From Ladona fulva (lineage: Eukaryota; Arthropoda; Insecta; Odonata; Libellulidae): 64,000 nucleotides of DNA. Position numbers and translations under genes: made by a program. The notes beneath the pieces were generated by a model. The model ran no database searches, was not told the DNA's origin, and was given only the letters and a program-made list of their open reading frames with translations. Below are positions 34,957-46,160 of the stretch, piece after piece (position 1 is the first letter of the stretch; the number at the start of each line of letters is the position of its first letter). The stretch covers positions 2,045,395 through 2,109,394 of the forward strand of contig KZ308248.1 in NCBI GenBank assembly GCA_000376725.2. Reading direction: 5' to 3'.

Positions 34957-35160
34957 CACAGTGGTACCTCGACTTACGAACTTAAATCGTTCCAGTTCGA
35001 TGTTCGTAATTCGAAAATTTCGCATTTCGAAACATAGTTTTCCATTGTATCTTATACATCGAAATTAAGTTCGTATCTAGAGGTAAAAATGGAGTAATGA
35101 AAATGTTCATAAGTCGAACTGATCGTATGTAGAGTGGTTCATAAGTCGAGGTAAAACCGT
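34957..35160. mobile_element. MITE of pogo/Tigger (Tc1/mariner) type, 204 bp
   Basis: The left end carries AGTGGTACCTCGACTTACGA and the right end, on the opposite strand, CGGTTTTACCTCGACTTATG. They share ACCTCGACTTANGAAC. TA dinucleotides flank at 34955-34956 and 35161-35162, as expected for TA-targeting Tc1/mariner elements. TACCTCGACTTACGAA-type ends are a hallmark of pogo/Tigger families. The interior has further TTCGAA- and CGAACTTAA-like inverted words and no coding sequence. Confidence 0.72.
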
Positions 35161-35162
35161 TA

Positions 35163-38100
35163 CACAATTTATATATAATTACGGTATTTTATATTACGTA
35201 TACGTAACAGAGATAATATTAGAATTCTTATTGTAGACTGTGAGAATTATAAATATCGATGAACAACTATTACCATTTAGCATCAAGAATTCTTGAAAAT
35301 CATCCATAGCGTCACTTCTCCTTAAAGAGTGCCAACGCGATATGGCATGGCGGTAGACCACGAAGAGAGAGCATTATATTAATGCGGCGAATTCCCCATT
35401 TCATCCCATAAATGAATTTGCGACATCAATCTCAGGATTGAAAACAGTTCCCCTCGATTAAATAACCTCGAAAAACAAGGATTATAGCTCCAGTTTCCTC
35501 CGGGGAAGGAAAAAATAGCAACGATCTAGCGCATTACATGCACATTTACGGCAAAAAACGAGAGCGGGAGAAAAAATCCTCCCGACATTCGGCGACGGCG
35601 TCGGCTTGATTACCGCTCGGGCAAAAATGCAAGCAAGGATAAATTCTTTCAGGAGTTAATAACCAATTAGAAAGCGGGAAATACAAAACGCTATGAAACC
35701 ATTCCGAGCTTTTCATTCGCTTAGAGGATGAGCTGTTTTTTCCATCCTCAACGAGCGGCGTTAATCCCTCGAGGCCGGAAGTTTACGACTCCTTAGAATG
35801 AACTACCGCTGAGTCATAATTAATTCCTCACTTATGCTCATTCTTTCATTAACATCCCAAGTCCCATTTTTCAACTTGCCTCGGGGAACACGAAATACTT
35901 ACAAGAATTAATTGCTCCACATCATCATAAAGGGAGTGCATAGGGGAAGAAGAAGATGGTTTCCCGGAGAGGCGACGGAAAGATAAGAGAAAAGAGCAGG
36001 AAAGAGATGAAGAGATTGAGAGTATGGAAGGAAAGGAACGTACGGATAAAAGGGAGTACACTGGGAGTTGTCGGGAAAGAGAACGTGAGTGAAGTTCATC
36101 AAAGATGGCGGGAACCCTGAAGACGCCGCTCTTGGCCTAACGGAGTCCTCATACGGAAAGATTTCATCAGGCGACTACTGGTCATTCGCTGTAATAAGTG
36201 GCTCGCAGCGCGGCAGTATCGCGGAATTCCGAAAGGATCGGAAGATCAAAGATTACGTTCGCATTAAAATTAAAGCGGGCATTCGTTCCGGATTTCGATA
36301 GTAGACCCCGTGCGGTGATGAGTCTCGGAATTTGTTCCTTTTTCACACAATATTCTCGGATTATATTTTCACAAACCATTAGAGAACCCATTAGATTGCT
36401 TTCAAATCTGCTACCTACTCTAAATATTAGCCATGATGCTTCACTAAAAATTAACTTATTTATCATCCAAGTGATGCTCTGTAAGAGGTCGCAAATATTA
36501 CCCCTCGTGAAGTGTGGTGCAGTCGAACGAAAAAATGCGTAAAACTCCGGTTATACAGATCGTATACTCGCCTAATTTCGCAAGAACATTTGGTAAATTC
36601 TATAGAGCTGATATTTTAGTTCTTCAAATGACACTTTTTAATTGATAGTGATATAATTACCGATTTGTCCATCCAGATTGACGATAATATGAAGTGTGAA
36701 TTGGATACGATATCGGAGTCTTCTTAAAACACTTATGGAAACAGTATGGAATTCTCCAAAGCCTCCTTTCTGTGCTATTTAATTCTTTCCTTTGTGTGCC
36801 ATTTTATTAAATTTAAAGCGCCCTTTACATTATTCACATAACCCAATATAAAGCAGCGCTGTTGCTCATTCTACATTCTCCGCGTCTTTGGCAACGTCGG
36901 CGTATTTTAGTCTCCTGCATGTCCCACATTAACTACGAATAAATCTTGTGATGACCCGCATTAGCTTACTTATAGTTTGACTGGATTTTAGTAAAATTCG
37001 AAAATCTAAAGTACTGAATGCATGTGGTGACTATTGACGGCTGACACTATTTCATCAAAATAGAGGGCGATTCGGATGAATGTGGGGTGACAATGCAGTT
37101 AACGAAAAATACAGCGGCGAAAGAGCATCCGGATAGAAACTAAGGTACCGCGAAACTGAGAGCGGTACCTGGTTGGAATCTCAGACAGAGTACATCCAAA
37201 GTAACTTAAGACATAGAAATCAAACATACTCTATGCTGTCGCAAGCATAGACTTTAGTAACTGCGGTTATAATCCTTCTGGAAATATTCGATATTCTTAC
37301 GCAGCCGTTTAAAAGAGAATATACGTGAGCACAAATTTTCAATGATGATTTTCTAGCAAGGAATAACATGATAATTAGGTTATAAACGGTTACCTTCTTT
37401 TTCTGCTCTCACCCCAAATTTCCTGTTGCTTAATCAGTGACTACGGATTTTGATTATATTAGCTCTTGATTTTTCCTGTCCCTCACGTCATTTGCTGCGG
37501 GGTTGATAACTAAGTCCCAATGGACACGCCACATCGCCATCCAATAACGCAAGGGACGCCTACCGCAACTTGCGAAAAAAGTAAACCTCGACGGTAATTA
37601 TTCTCTTAATTCCAGCTTCGCCGATCAATGGATCGGAGATGGGGTTTCCTGCATTTTTCACTTAAAAATCTTACAATTTCCCGGTAAAAATGAGGCCTTT
37701 ACGTCAACACGTACTCGTAGTCACACTACGACGGTAAAACGAGTTGAATACGAGTAAGAATATTAATTTTTTTGCATGAAAATCCTATTCATTTTATAAC
37801 TAATCCATTTAGATGCTCTGATCGTGGAATGAACTCGAAAACTATTATAGGAAAATCTAAAGCCTCCATCTGCGAGAGAAGCGACAATTCACGCATGGAT
37901 GTTGGATTCACGGAAATCAGCTTTATTTTTCAGTTAAAACAGCCCGAAAAGACTGCGAAACTTGAAAGCTTAATGCCTACAGTGTTGACACGTCGTTCCT
38001 TCTTATCTTATCATAAAACATAAGATCATTAAATCTGAGGAACCCCCAAAAGACAGGTTGGGACAACAAGACAACATTGCAAACATTCTGCTTCCAAGAT

Positions 38101-41100
38101 CCGCGGACTTTCCGCCGTGTTAAATACGAATTCTAAGTTTAAAACGTTGGCGGGAGAGTTTAAAACCTCCACCTTGTCACAGGTTGGACAATCCAGTGTA
38201 AGAGTTGATTCTATGAAAAAATAGGGCAGCAGAATATGAAGGAAATGAAGTCTCGCCGACTGAAATGACGGATACTTTCCGAAGTTTTCACGACTACATT
38301 TCCCCTGGGCCGGAGGTATGATATTTATCGAGAGAATTAAGGGATTCGCGGGCAGTCATTCTAAGCGCGAAAAGCCGCTGCATGAATTTTTCATCAGCCA
38401 CCGGACGCTTATCGCCTAGTGAATGAAATTATAACGCCTGGACAAAATTATGTAAAATGTGAGAAATGCAACAGATACCGTTCCACACTTTCACTCTGTA
38501 TAAGGCGTTCCGATAACGCGATAATGAGATTGAATGGAAAAACACCCCGCGGTTAATATTCCAATCGCGCAAAACGTGACATCGTCAACGTTAAAACAGT
38601 CCATCCGGATCATCCTCCGCATTAACATCATTCCCCCGACTAAATCTCTTTCCTCAAAATTCCTCCAAAAATATTCCATTATATAATACTCGGGCGGGCC
38701 GAGGAAAAACCAGTTTGGAATGGAAGTCGTAGAGAATTAATGGAAAGGATCCTAGTCGACTCTTTTGCGAAGAATTTTGATTAATGCTGCGGCTTTTCCT
38801 CCCTTATTAATTGACGGTGAGAGAAAAGGCAAAAAAGCTGATTCCCCATTCCTTGCACGGGCAGAACTGGATTTTCGGTCCTTCCACTCTTGCTCTTTCT
38901 ACTCCCTGCGGCTAATTTATGTCGACCAATGGTCCATTAAGAGATCAGAATTTTCCATTACTATGGGACTCTTACGCTTTAAATGACTCTTACCTTCCGA
39001 AACTTTCCATTTCGAAAGAGACCGAAGAGCAACACCGGCCCGCTTCCATCAAGCGATAAAAAACACTCCTCATCTCACGTAACTAAGGATCCACTAACTT
39101 ATTTAGTTATCTATTAAACCGGCAGCTGACTTCCACGGCTGTTCTCCCTTCCATAAAACATCAAATTGAAAAGAGAATAAAGCGCGACTCGTAATTTTAT
39201 CTAGCGACGGATAAGATCTAGGCTCGGGTAGATCCTAAAGTGAGAGAGGAAACGGTGACACCTGCCTTGATAAACGGTATACTTTGGAACCTATAAAACC
39301 ATATGACAAAGCAATATACATACTGTAATTATTCCCTATCTAAATATCTACCGCCGGGGTGATTGTGCTTCTTCGTGACCAAGCGCAGAACATCAATTAT
39401 CGGTTGAACTCACGCCCCCCGAAGCTATCTTACTCGACCGTGCGCAGGACGTGAAATAGCGTGGGGGGTTAGAGGACTAAAGGCTAAGGGTATACACCCA
39501 AAGAATACCGTTGGGTGAGAGGAAAATTGCAGGATATAACCGATAATGATTGATTCTCTTGGCGAAATTCCGCTTTTTCGGAGGCGTTTCAATTAAAATA
39601 AGTAAACAAACACCTTGAAGAGGACCACCTTTTTCTTCCTCAAATACTGTCCCGTTATAGAAGGGAGGTACGCTACAGGACGCCCAAAATCGTAGACACT
39701 TGTGCTGCTTAAAATTCGGCACTGTGTAGCAAAACCCGAGGCATTCACTTTTATCTTGGTGAGATTATAAAAAGCGATATGGAAACGAAAGTATGGGAAA
39801 TGAGAGTACATGCCCAGGTACTGTCTTCAATAAACGACTTAAATTCCGTAAAAATTCAAAACGCGATATTACTAAAACAAATCGAGAATAAAGAATCACG
39901 AAAGAACACTCATGACAAGGCATAAGTGTTCTTTCATGCCATTCTCAATGATGGAGACCTACCACAGTCGAAGCCGATTATTAGAATCCAATAATCGAGA
40001 AATGAAATCGTGAAAAGCTACTCCCATAAATAAAAGTTGAATGCCAAAGCTTTTTCAATTGCCAATATTTCAACATGGCTTAAGATGTACAAAACGACCA
40101 ACAGCATACAAGAGAAATCTGAATAATGGCCATTAAAATTAAAATTTTAAAAACTTGCATGTGATAGCCATTATCCTCTGATGGATTCCCACATTAACCC
40201 GTTTTAATCAGCGATAAGATTAATTATTAAAACTCCTGGTGAGTAAGAATGACTAAAGTAATTATGTAAGACAGGAGACATACAGATACAGAATTAAAAA
40301 TTATAGGAGGGAATGAGCTTCCTAAAAAGGGGTAATAATTTAAGAAAAAAAATTTACGAGACCAATTCTGGAAGGATACCCAGGAACTAAAATGTAAAAA
40401 CTCTAAATATAGGTGCCGTAGGAAAAAAGAGCCTGTGATTATAACCACAGAACCTAAATTTCTACATTTTAAGATGCTAGCACAAGAAAGAATAACCACA
40501 GACCAATGAAAACGAATCCGTGAATCTGAGACGAGACTTGATATAACTGACACTGAAATAAAATCCAAGCTACACGATTTTATCAAACCGTGAATAACGT
40601 ATCAACAAGCCAAATACTTTCTCCGGCAGACTGAACACAAATGGACGCGTTTCGGGCAAATATTGCACTTCAAATCGGTATTTAAATAAATGGAGCGAGG
40701 TGGTGTTAAGTTATTTTTTCGGACGATAGTAAAAGTAAGCCCAATTAATTATGTGGCTTTGGGCACATTTAATGATAAATTTTAAAATGAAAGAAATATT
40801 ACATTTTTTATTCAATTAAAATCATCTGATAAAATTATGATTATTTTTAATTCGCGTGTAGATTGATTGATTCCGAGAAAGTTATTCAAAACATATAATT
40901 CACCTGCCCCGCGTAGCTGTGACCGATTTTCAACAGGTATCATTGAAAGCTTTTGAGATTAATGAAATGAATAAGCAGAATTTCTATGATGTATAATCAA
41001 GAGTTATATTTATCTTCGTCATTATCTAATGTCAAAAATTTGAATTAATTAAACTCTCCTCTGAAATACATGTATGACTGAGGAAAATATTAGTTGGAAA

Positions 41101-42037
41101 GATATTCTTTCGAGAACAAGGCCCAGCTTATTTTTGCATGAGCGACGGACTGACCCAAACCTTCGTTTGGACGTCGATGCTTCCACGATTAAGCATGGTG
41201 GACCGACTTTGGCCAAAGTGCCTTCCATCAAAACTGCGCCGATCCTAATTGCAGGACTTGTACATCGAAAACGAATTAAGAAGCTGCTGCTGATATTTTC
41301 CCAAGTCTCTCAAAATATTGACGCAAGAGTTATAGGTTTATAATCATCGGCTTCGATCTGCTCCTTCACTTCCGAAGTTACGAGAATGCCAAACTTAAGT
41401 AAGATATAATGAAAAAAGTTTTGAATACATGATAGAATTCCGTTCCGAAGAACGATTTCCCTGCAAATCCGATCACAGGGCTCGTTTCCTACGAAAATTA
41501 TGCGAAAGGCACGAGGTAGGCGTCAAACGGGAATGCTCTCCAACTTGCATCAAGGTATTGTGGAAAAGACGTTGTCAAAAGAGCTAAAAAGCAGGTAACT
41601 ACATCTCGATGGCAGAGAAAAGATATAAAATACTTCAAACTTCCTGCTTTCAGAGATCAGAGGAGAGACGAATGCGAACTTTCTTTTGGAGAATAAACGA
41701 ACGAGACTATTTACACGAAGAAGTTTCCTAACACTTTACCCAAACACTCGAGTTCCTTTTGGGTAAAAAAACTCGATGATTTTCCAAAGTCGTTAAAGAG
41801 TTTCTGTATCCTGTAGGGTTGATTTTCAACAGAATGCACGTGTAAAATACGGTTTTGAATTTTACTCGATAGTAAGTGGTACTAGGTAGAGTTTTAATTG
41901 GATTGAACTCAAATTCAATCAACTATAAAATATCGTACGTATCGACGGCAGATAATTCGATAATGTACCATTATTATATTTTTTAGGAGGTAATGAAATT
42001 AGATGTCTCTCGGAGGATTAGGGCATTCATTTTCTTA
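35163..42037. other. No recognised gene over about 6.9 kb
   Basis: The quietest part of the window. Open frames reach 119 codons (minus 40227-40586, hydrophobic) and 114 codons (plus 36198-36542), without domains. Plus 41074-41343 starts at a true ATG and runs 89 codons, with no known family. 35540-35850 and 38230-38760 contain mixed GC words and TAATTA-type words like many enhancers, but I cannot separate them from background. Confidence 0.4.
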
Positions 42038-42118
42038 AACGATAATAATAATAATAATACGTCTTTATTTATGGGTGAAATTGAGATCCATTAGTCTCTT
42101 CTTACATCTAACCCTCCG
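42038..42118 (-). repeat. LINE/SINE 3' tail (family E), 5'-truncated, minus strand
   Basis: Minus strand: GGAGGGTTAGATGTAAGAAG, AGACTAATGG, ATCTCAATTTCACCC, then AATAAAGACG and an (ATT)n tail. It matches the end of the copy at 30165-30387. 5' truncation is the usual outcome of LINE-type insertion. Confidence 0.7.
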
Positions 42119-42148
42119 TTGTTTCCGATAGAAAGAAAGAGGTATTTT

Positions 42149-42267
42149 GACATTAGAGTTAGATAAAAGCTCCAAATAGCTGTTGTACGTTGTACAACGG
42201 CTATTTGGAGCTTTTATCTAACTCTAATGTCTTACCACAGCAGTGTTCCTTTTCCTTATAGATTAGA
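42149..42267 (-). repeat. Foldback (palindromic) element, copy 2, near-perfect hairpin
   Basis: Arm 1 (42149-42188) and arm 2 (42192-42231) are 40 bp each and complementary at 39 positions, with a three-base spacer. Beyond arm 2, up to about 42267, lies a single-copy lead whose minus strand reads TAAGGAAAAGGAACACTGCT, the same as the lead at 6631. The arms contain AAAAGCTCCAAA as in copy 1. The near identity of the arms means they formed recently or are kept alike by conversion. A transcript would be a long hairpin that could feed small-RNA pathways; no such transcription is shown here. Confidence 0.82.
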
Positions 42268-43496
42268 GGTATTGTGAGCTGAACTAAAGAAAAGGAAATT
42301 AAAAAGGGGGAACATTATATGGGTTAAAAACCTGTCAGCAATTAGGAAGAAAGTAAACCCTGAAGGAAAACACACATTAGAATGGGCGTAAAATATCTGC
42401 GAAACCTATCGCACTTTACTACTGACACAAGCAACTAAAATTTAGAAAGAATAGGGAAAAATAAGTGAAGGGAAGGTGTAAGCAACACGTATGAAAAAAG
42501 GAAAGACCAGAAGATTACAATTCTCAAAAATAATTCAGATAAGAACAGATGTTGAATACGAAATACAAGAAGTGGGATATGATAAAACAGAAGAAACGAC
42601 AAGAACTTTCAGAAGAAGAATGAAGAAACAGAAAAATTAATGAAAAACAAACTCAAAAATAAGAAGAATGACATAAGGGTACTATAGTCACTCTCTCATT
42701 TCTGCATTTTGTGAGCACGTAAATGCGTGTAATTGTGAAAGGAGGAATGACTATTCTTTTTACAAAGGAGAATCGCACTCAAAGTTGCAACCAAGGGCAT
42801 GAACAGTATCAGAAGGATTCATAAAAGAGAGTATTAAAAATCGGTTTCTGGGTATTTTGTGAGAAAAAAATGCTGTTTAAATAAAATAATTAGCAATATT
42901 GTAAATTATAAATCTTTTATTCGCGATTAAAATTTCAAATGCGTTGTTTGTGCATGTGTATAAGTATGAATAAAAAGAGTAGAAAAATTAATATCCTGCA
43001 GGGAGGATTTTGATAGGTTGTTCTACCCAGCCAGAATAGCAAATTCCAACATAAAATTTCCCATTATGAAATAACCTTCAAATCAGTAAGTTTTCATGTG
43101 AGTTGTTCTCATTTCGCGTGTCATTCGTTGAGAGAGGGTTGCGGCTACCACATGACACAAGGAAAATTGCAGGAAGATTCCCGTAAAAATAAAAATAAAT
43201 TAATTTTTTCCGCAACTTTTTTGTTTCATTATTACTCCAGATTTTACTTCACATAAAATAAGACTACCGTCTGAATATCAGCCTAGGGGTCATTTACTCC
43301 CCATACAAATCGTGAAGACGGCGGTGGTGCCTCAGGGGCGAAATGCTACCATAGAATGGTTAGCCATAGGTAAAGATAGTGGGTAATATAGGGTCCCCTT
43401 TAGTTTTCCGAGTCGACCGAAGGGTCGATTAAGACGACGGGGGGTTAGGAGGTGCATTTGTGGGTGGTTTTCGCTGTTATCGACCTTAAGCCGCGA
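42268..43496. other. No recognised gene
   Basis: 42290-42680 is A-rich on the plus strand, with many AGAA words and no domain. 43270-43460 becomes more GC-rich toward the island that follows. Confidence 0.4.
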
Positions 43497-43940
43497 GATA
43501 TATAAAAAAAACTCGGATTTTAAATTTCGCTCGCTCGTTGCCTGGGAGTGGAGACTTAGAAATTCCTTGCAATCTGTGTGGTCTTGGATGCGCGCGGGGT
43601 TGTAGACGGTCGCTCAGGTGCGGGGCAGCCGGCAGCACCCGGCGCCGCCTCCCTCTGCAACCACCCCTAGCAGCCACTCCCACCGAGACTCGCGATTCTG
43701 CAACCCTTTGGATTTCCATCGATCGTGAATCAAAGCGGAAAGCGGATAGGGTGCGTGCTACCCTTAAGCCGCGGATCCTGTTAGCGAGACTGCCTCGCGA
43801 GGCAGCCTCACCTGACGGTTGCTTCTCGGGTGGCGAGTACGCGAGGCACGAGATTCGGTGTATTAGAAAGTGTAGAAACGTCCCCACCGCTGCGATCAGG
43901 GCAACGAGCCGGAAATGATCCCAAAGCCCGACTCGAATGA
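43497..43940. promoter_or_regulatory. GC- and CpG-rich island, possible promoter or exon
   Basis: A sharp rise in G+C and CpG runs from about 43535 to 43920, in contrast to the AT-rich surroundings. On the plus strand TATATAAAA at 43499-43507 precedes it. Both strands are open across it (plus 43538-43918 from a TTG codon, 126 codons; minus 43486-43956, 156 codons), which GC-rich DNA does by default, and neither product has a known domain. It contains a perfect 16-bp palindrome at 43790-43805. It may be a CpG-rich promoter with first exon or a GC-rich repeat. No donor site was convincing. Confidence 0.35.
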
Positions 43941-45621
43941 AAACGATATTTTCCATTGGAGAGGATCTGAACGGGAACTAAGGAGACCATACTTTAACTT
44001 TTATCTGGAAACTAACTTTTATCCTTAAGGGCACCGAAAATCGATATTTATTTCGATAGGAGTAGAACCACTTCCGAACCGAAACGAAAAATGCGATACT
44101 TATGGTTGAGAAAACCCGGACTAAAGATTTGTTCCGATGAAGCCGGAACTTAGGGTATACGTAACCTTCGTATCTTTCTGTCCTAAAGATCTATATTTTT
44201 TCGAATACAAAAGACAATTCTGATCCTCAGCAAAAGAATCGCTTTACATTTTCCCACGATTTTTAGTATTTAAACACTAAAAGATTAATGGTACTATCCT
44301 TAAGTCTAGGAATTTTATTTTCATCTCGTTTGTTTCGCTGCTTGTATGTATTTTTGTTTAGTTGTTTTCATAATCGATTTTTCAGTCTAAATTAACTAAT
44401 TTCATATTGATTCCTTAGCCCATTAAAAACTTCCATACTTGGCTGCTTTTGGTTAACATTAATAAGTAGGTAGTGATCGGAGCTGTATTGAGTATTACAA
44501 TTATTATATCCTTAATGTACTGAGTATTACTATTATATAACACGAGTGTTACTAAATAACAGCTCCATATACACGCAGTTCCAAATATTTTCGACTTCGA
44601 GATCTGTAGATTGGAAGTACTCGTCAACAAGCCAAAATCATCTTTACCAGTACTCGTTCCGGTTTTGCTCAAAAACTAATTCTTGGTCCACGTTGATCTT
44701 TGGGGTATCATGAATGAACCGGTTACAACAATATCTCCCTCTGACATAGGCATTTTCGAAAACTTCGTACCTAACGTAGGTTGAAATTGGAAAAAATATT
44801 ACTAGAAAATAAATTCGGCAAAAAAGGCGTGAAATTACGCGAGTAACCTTCATCGTGAAATCCCTAGGTTGAAAAGACTAATATTTTGAAAATAGGTCTG
44901 AAATTGTCTGAAGTAAATAACTGTTACCTATTTTTAACTCATGTACAAGCTGTAGAGCTTCCTCGACCCGCAGAGAAATTCAGTCCCATAAAATATATTT
45001 CCGGCTAGGATCTTTAATAATTTAAGCACGAAAAAATATTCGGTATGAGTGAAGGATGTCCGCGAATATATTTTCTTCCATTAAAAGAATGGCTAAAATA
45101 TCTTTGACTGCGACAAACACGGATTATAAAGAGGGAAATATTGAATCGTTTGCAGGTAATTAAGAAAGTAGCTGAGCTGAGGAGTGCTGCTATAATCACG
45201 TGACAAATATGACATTCTATTACTCCTTAATCACCCGCCCCTTCAATGCACTTTTCTCATAATCGACGCGATTCTGTTTTCATTGAGTCAAGTTTTCGGT
45301 CGACAGCGAAGCCAGAATTGCACCACTTCCTTCACCTGCTCGTCTCCGTAAAATCGTCCCCGTAGTCCTTAAACTTCCCAAACTCCTGGAAAGTTGATGA
45401 TGCGAGGGCTGGACTGTATGCGAGATGATTAAGAGTCTCGAAATTCAGTTTCTGAACGGTGATAACAGCTGAAGTAGCAGTGGGTGCTAGTACAGAAGGA
45501 TTATCTTTTCTTGCGAGGGCGAAAATGAGTCCTTGGTCACGATTGGAGTTTGTGAACATTACATTAAATCTGGTCGAATCATAAGCACGAATTATAAAAG
45601 TTGAACTAATTAACCCTTTGC
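43941..45621. other. No recognised gene
   Basis: AT-rich spacer. A short local duplication of a TGTA.TGAGTATTAC.ATTATAT unit occurs at about 44483 and 44516, flanked by the complementary words GGAGCTGT and ACAGCTCC. No coding signal. Confidence 0.4.
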
Positions 45622-45660
45622 GGCTCTTGGTAACTTAGAAGTAACCGGCCGCAGAGATGT
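45622..45660 (+). repeat. Possible SINE family C fragment
   Basis: CTTGGTAACTTAGAAGTAAC followed by CGG resembles CTTGGTAACTCAGAGGTCAG then AGTAACCGG at 14065-14095, with a deletion. No B box follows, so this is a weak call. Confidence 0.3.
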
Positions 45661-46007
45661 GGTTTCTTGTTCTCTTTTCATATCCTTGCCTTTATTGTGA
45701 ATTCAAACGTCCATAAAGAAGGCTAATTTTTCTTTTCTTTTCACTCTAAAAAATTTTAAATGTTTCAATTGTTCCTACAAAGTAAAAAATATATTGTGTC
45801 ATAGAGGGTTGAAACTAGCCAGCACAGTAAATCGCTGTAGTTTAGAGAGTTTACGATGATCATTGGCGACCAACTAAATGAACTTTAATGATCGACCTAT
45901 AGACCATTTCTGTTCTAGAATAATATGAAACATTTCTACGAATATAGCTCAACAAGTGGTTGAATGCAAAAATTATAAATAATATAAAATGAATCGTATT
46001 TAATAAA

Positions 46008-46008
46008 N
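46008..46008. other. Single N (assembly gap)
   Basis: One undetermined base about 10 bp before the (TAA)n tail of the SINE that follows. Confidence 0.9.
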
Positions 46009-46014
46009 CATCCT

Positions 46015-46112
46015 GTATAATAATAATAATAACAATAATGTCTTTATTTAGGAGAATTTTTGGTCTATTGAGAACATTCTTACAATTAACCTAGACGAAC
46101 ACAAACAACCAT
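46015..46112 (-). repeat. SINE family A, 3' part only, minus strand
   Basis: The (TAA)n run followed by CAATAATGTCTTTATTTAGG and the next roughly 75 bp are identical, as far as I can read, to the 3' body of the full SINE at 57995-58163. The tRNA head is absent; sequence identity stops at 46112. Near identity of two copies implies recent activity of the family. Confidence 0.8.
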
Positions 46113-46160
46113 GGACTACTACTCTTCATATACCTTCGTTTTTACCTAATTATTTTATCT
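46113..46160 (+). repeat. 48-bp exact repeat, copy 1
   Basis: A 48-bp segment starting GGACTACTACTCTTCATATA is identical to 48942-48989, same orientation, 2.8 kb away. It begins exactly where SINE homology stops. No element boundaries were recognised. Confidence 0.8.

Noticed and set aside
43486..43956. 156-codon arginine-rich protein on the minus strand
   Set aside because: GC-rich DNA leaves several frames open on both strands. The product is low complexity and without a domain.
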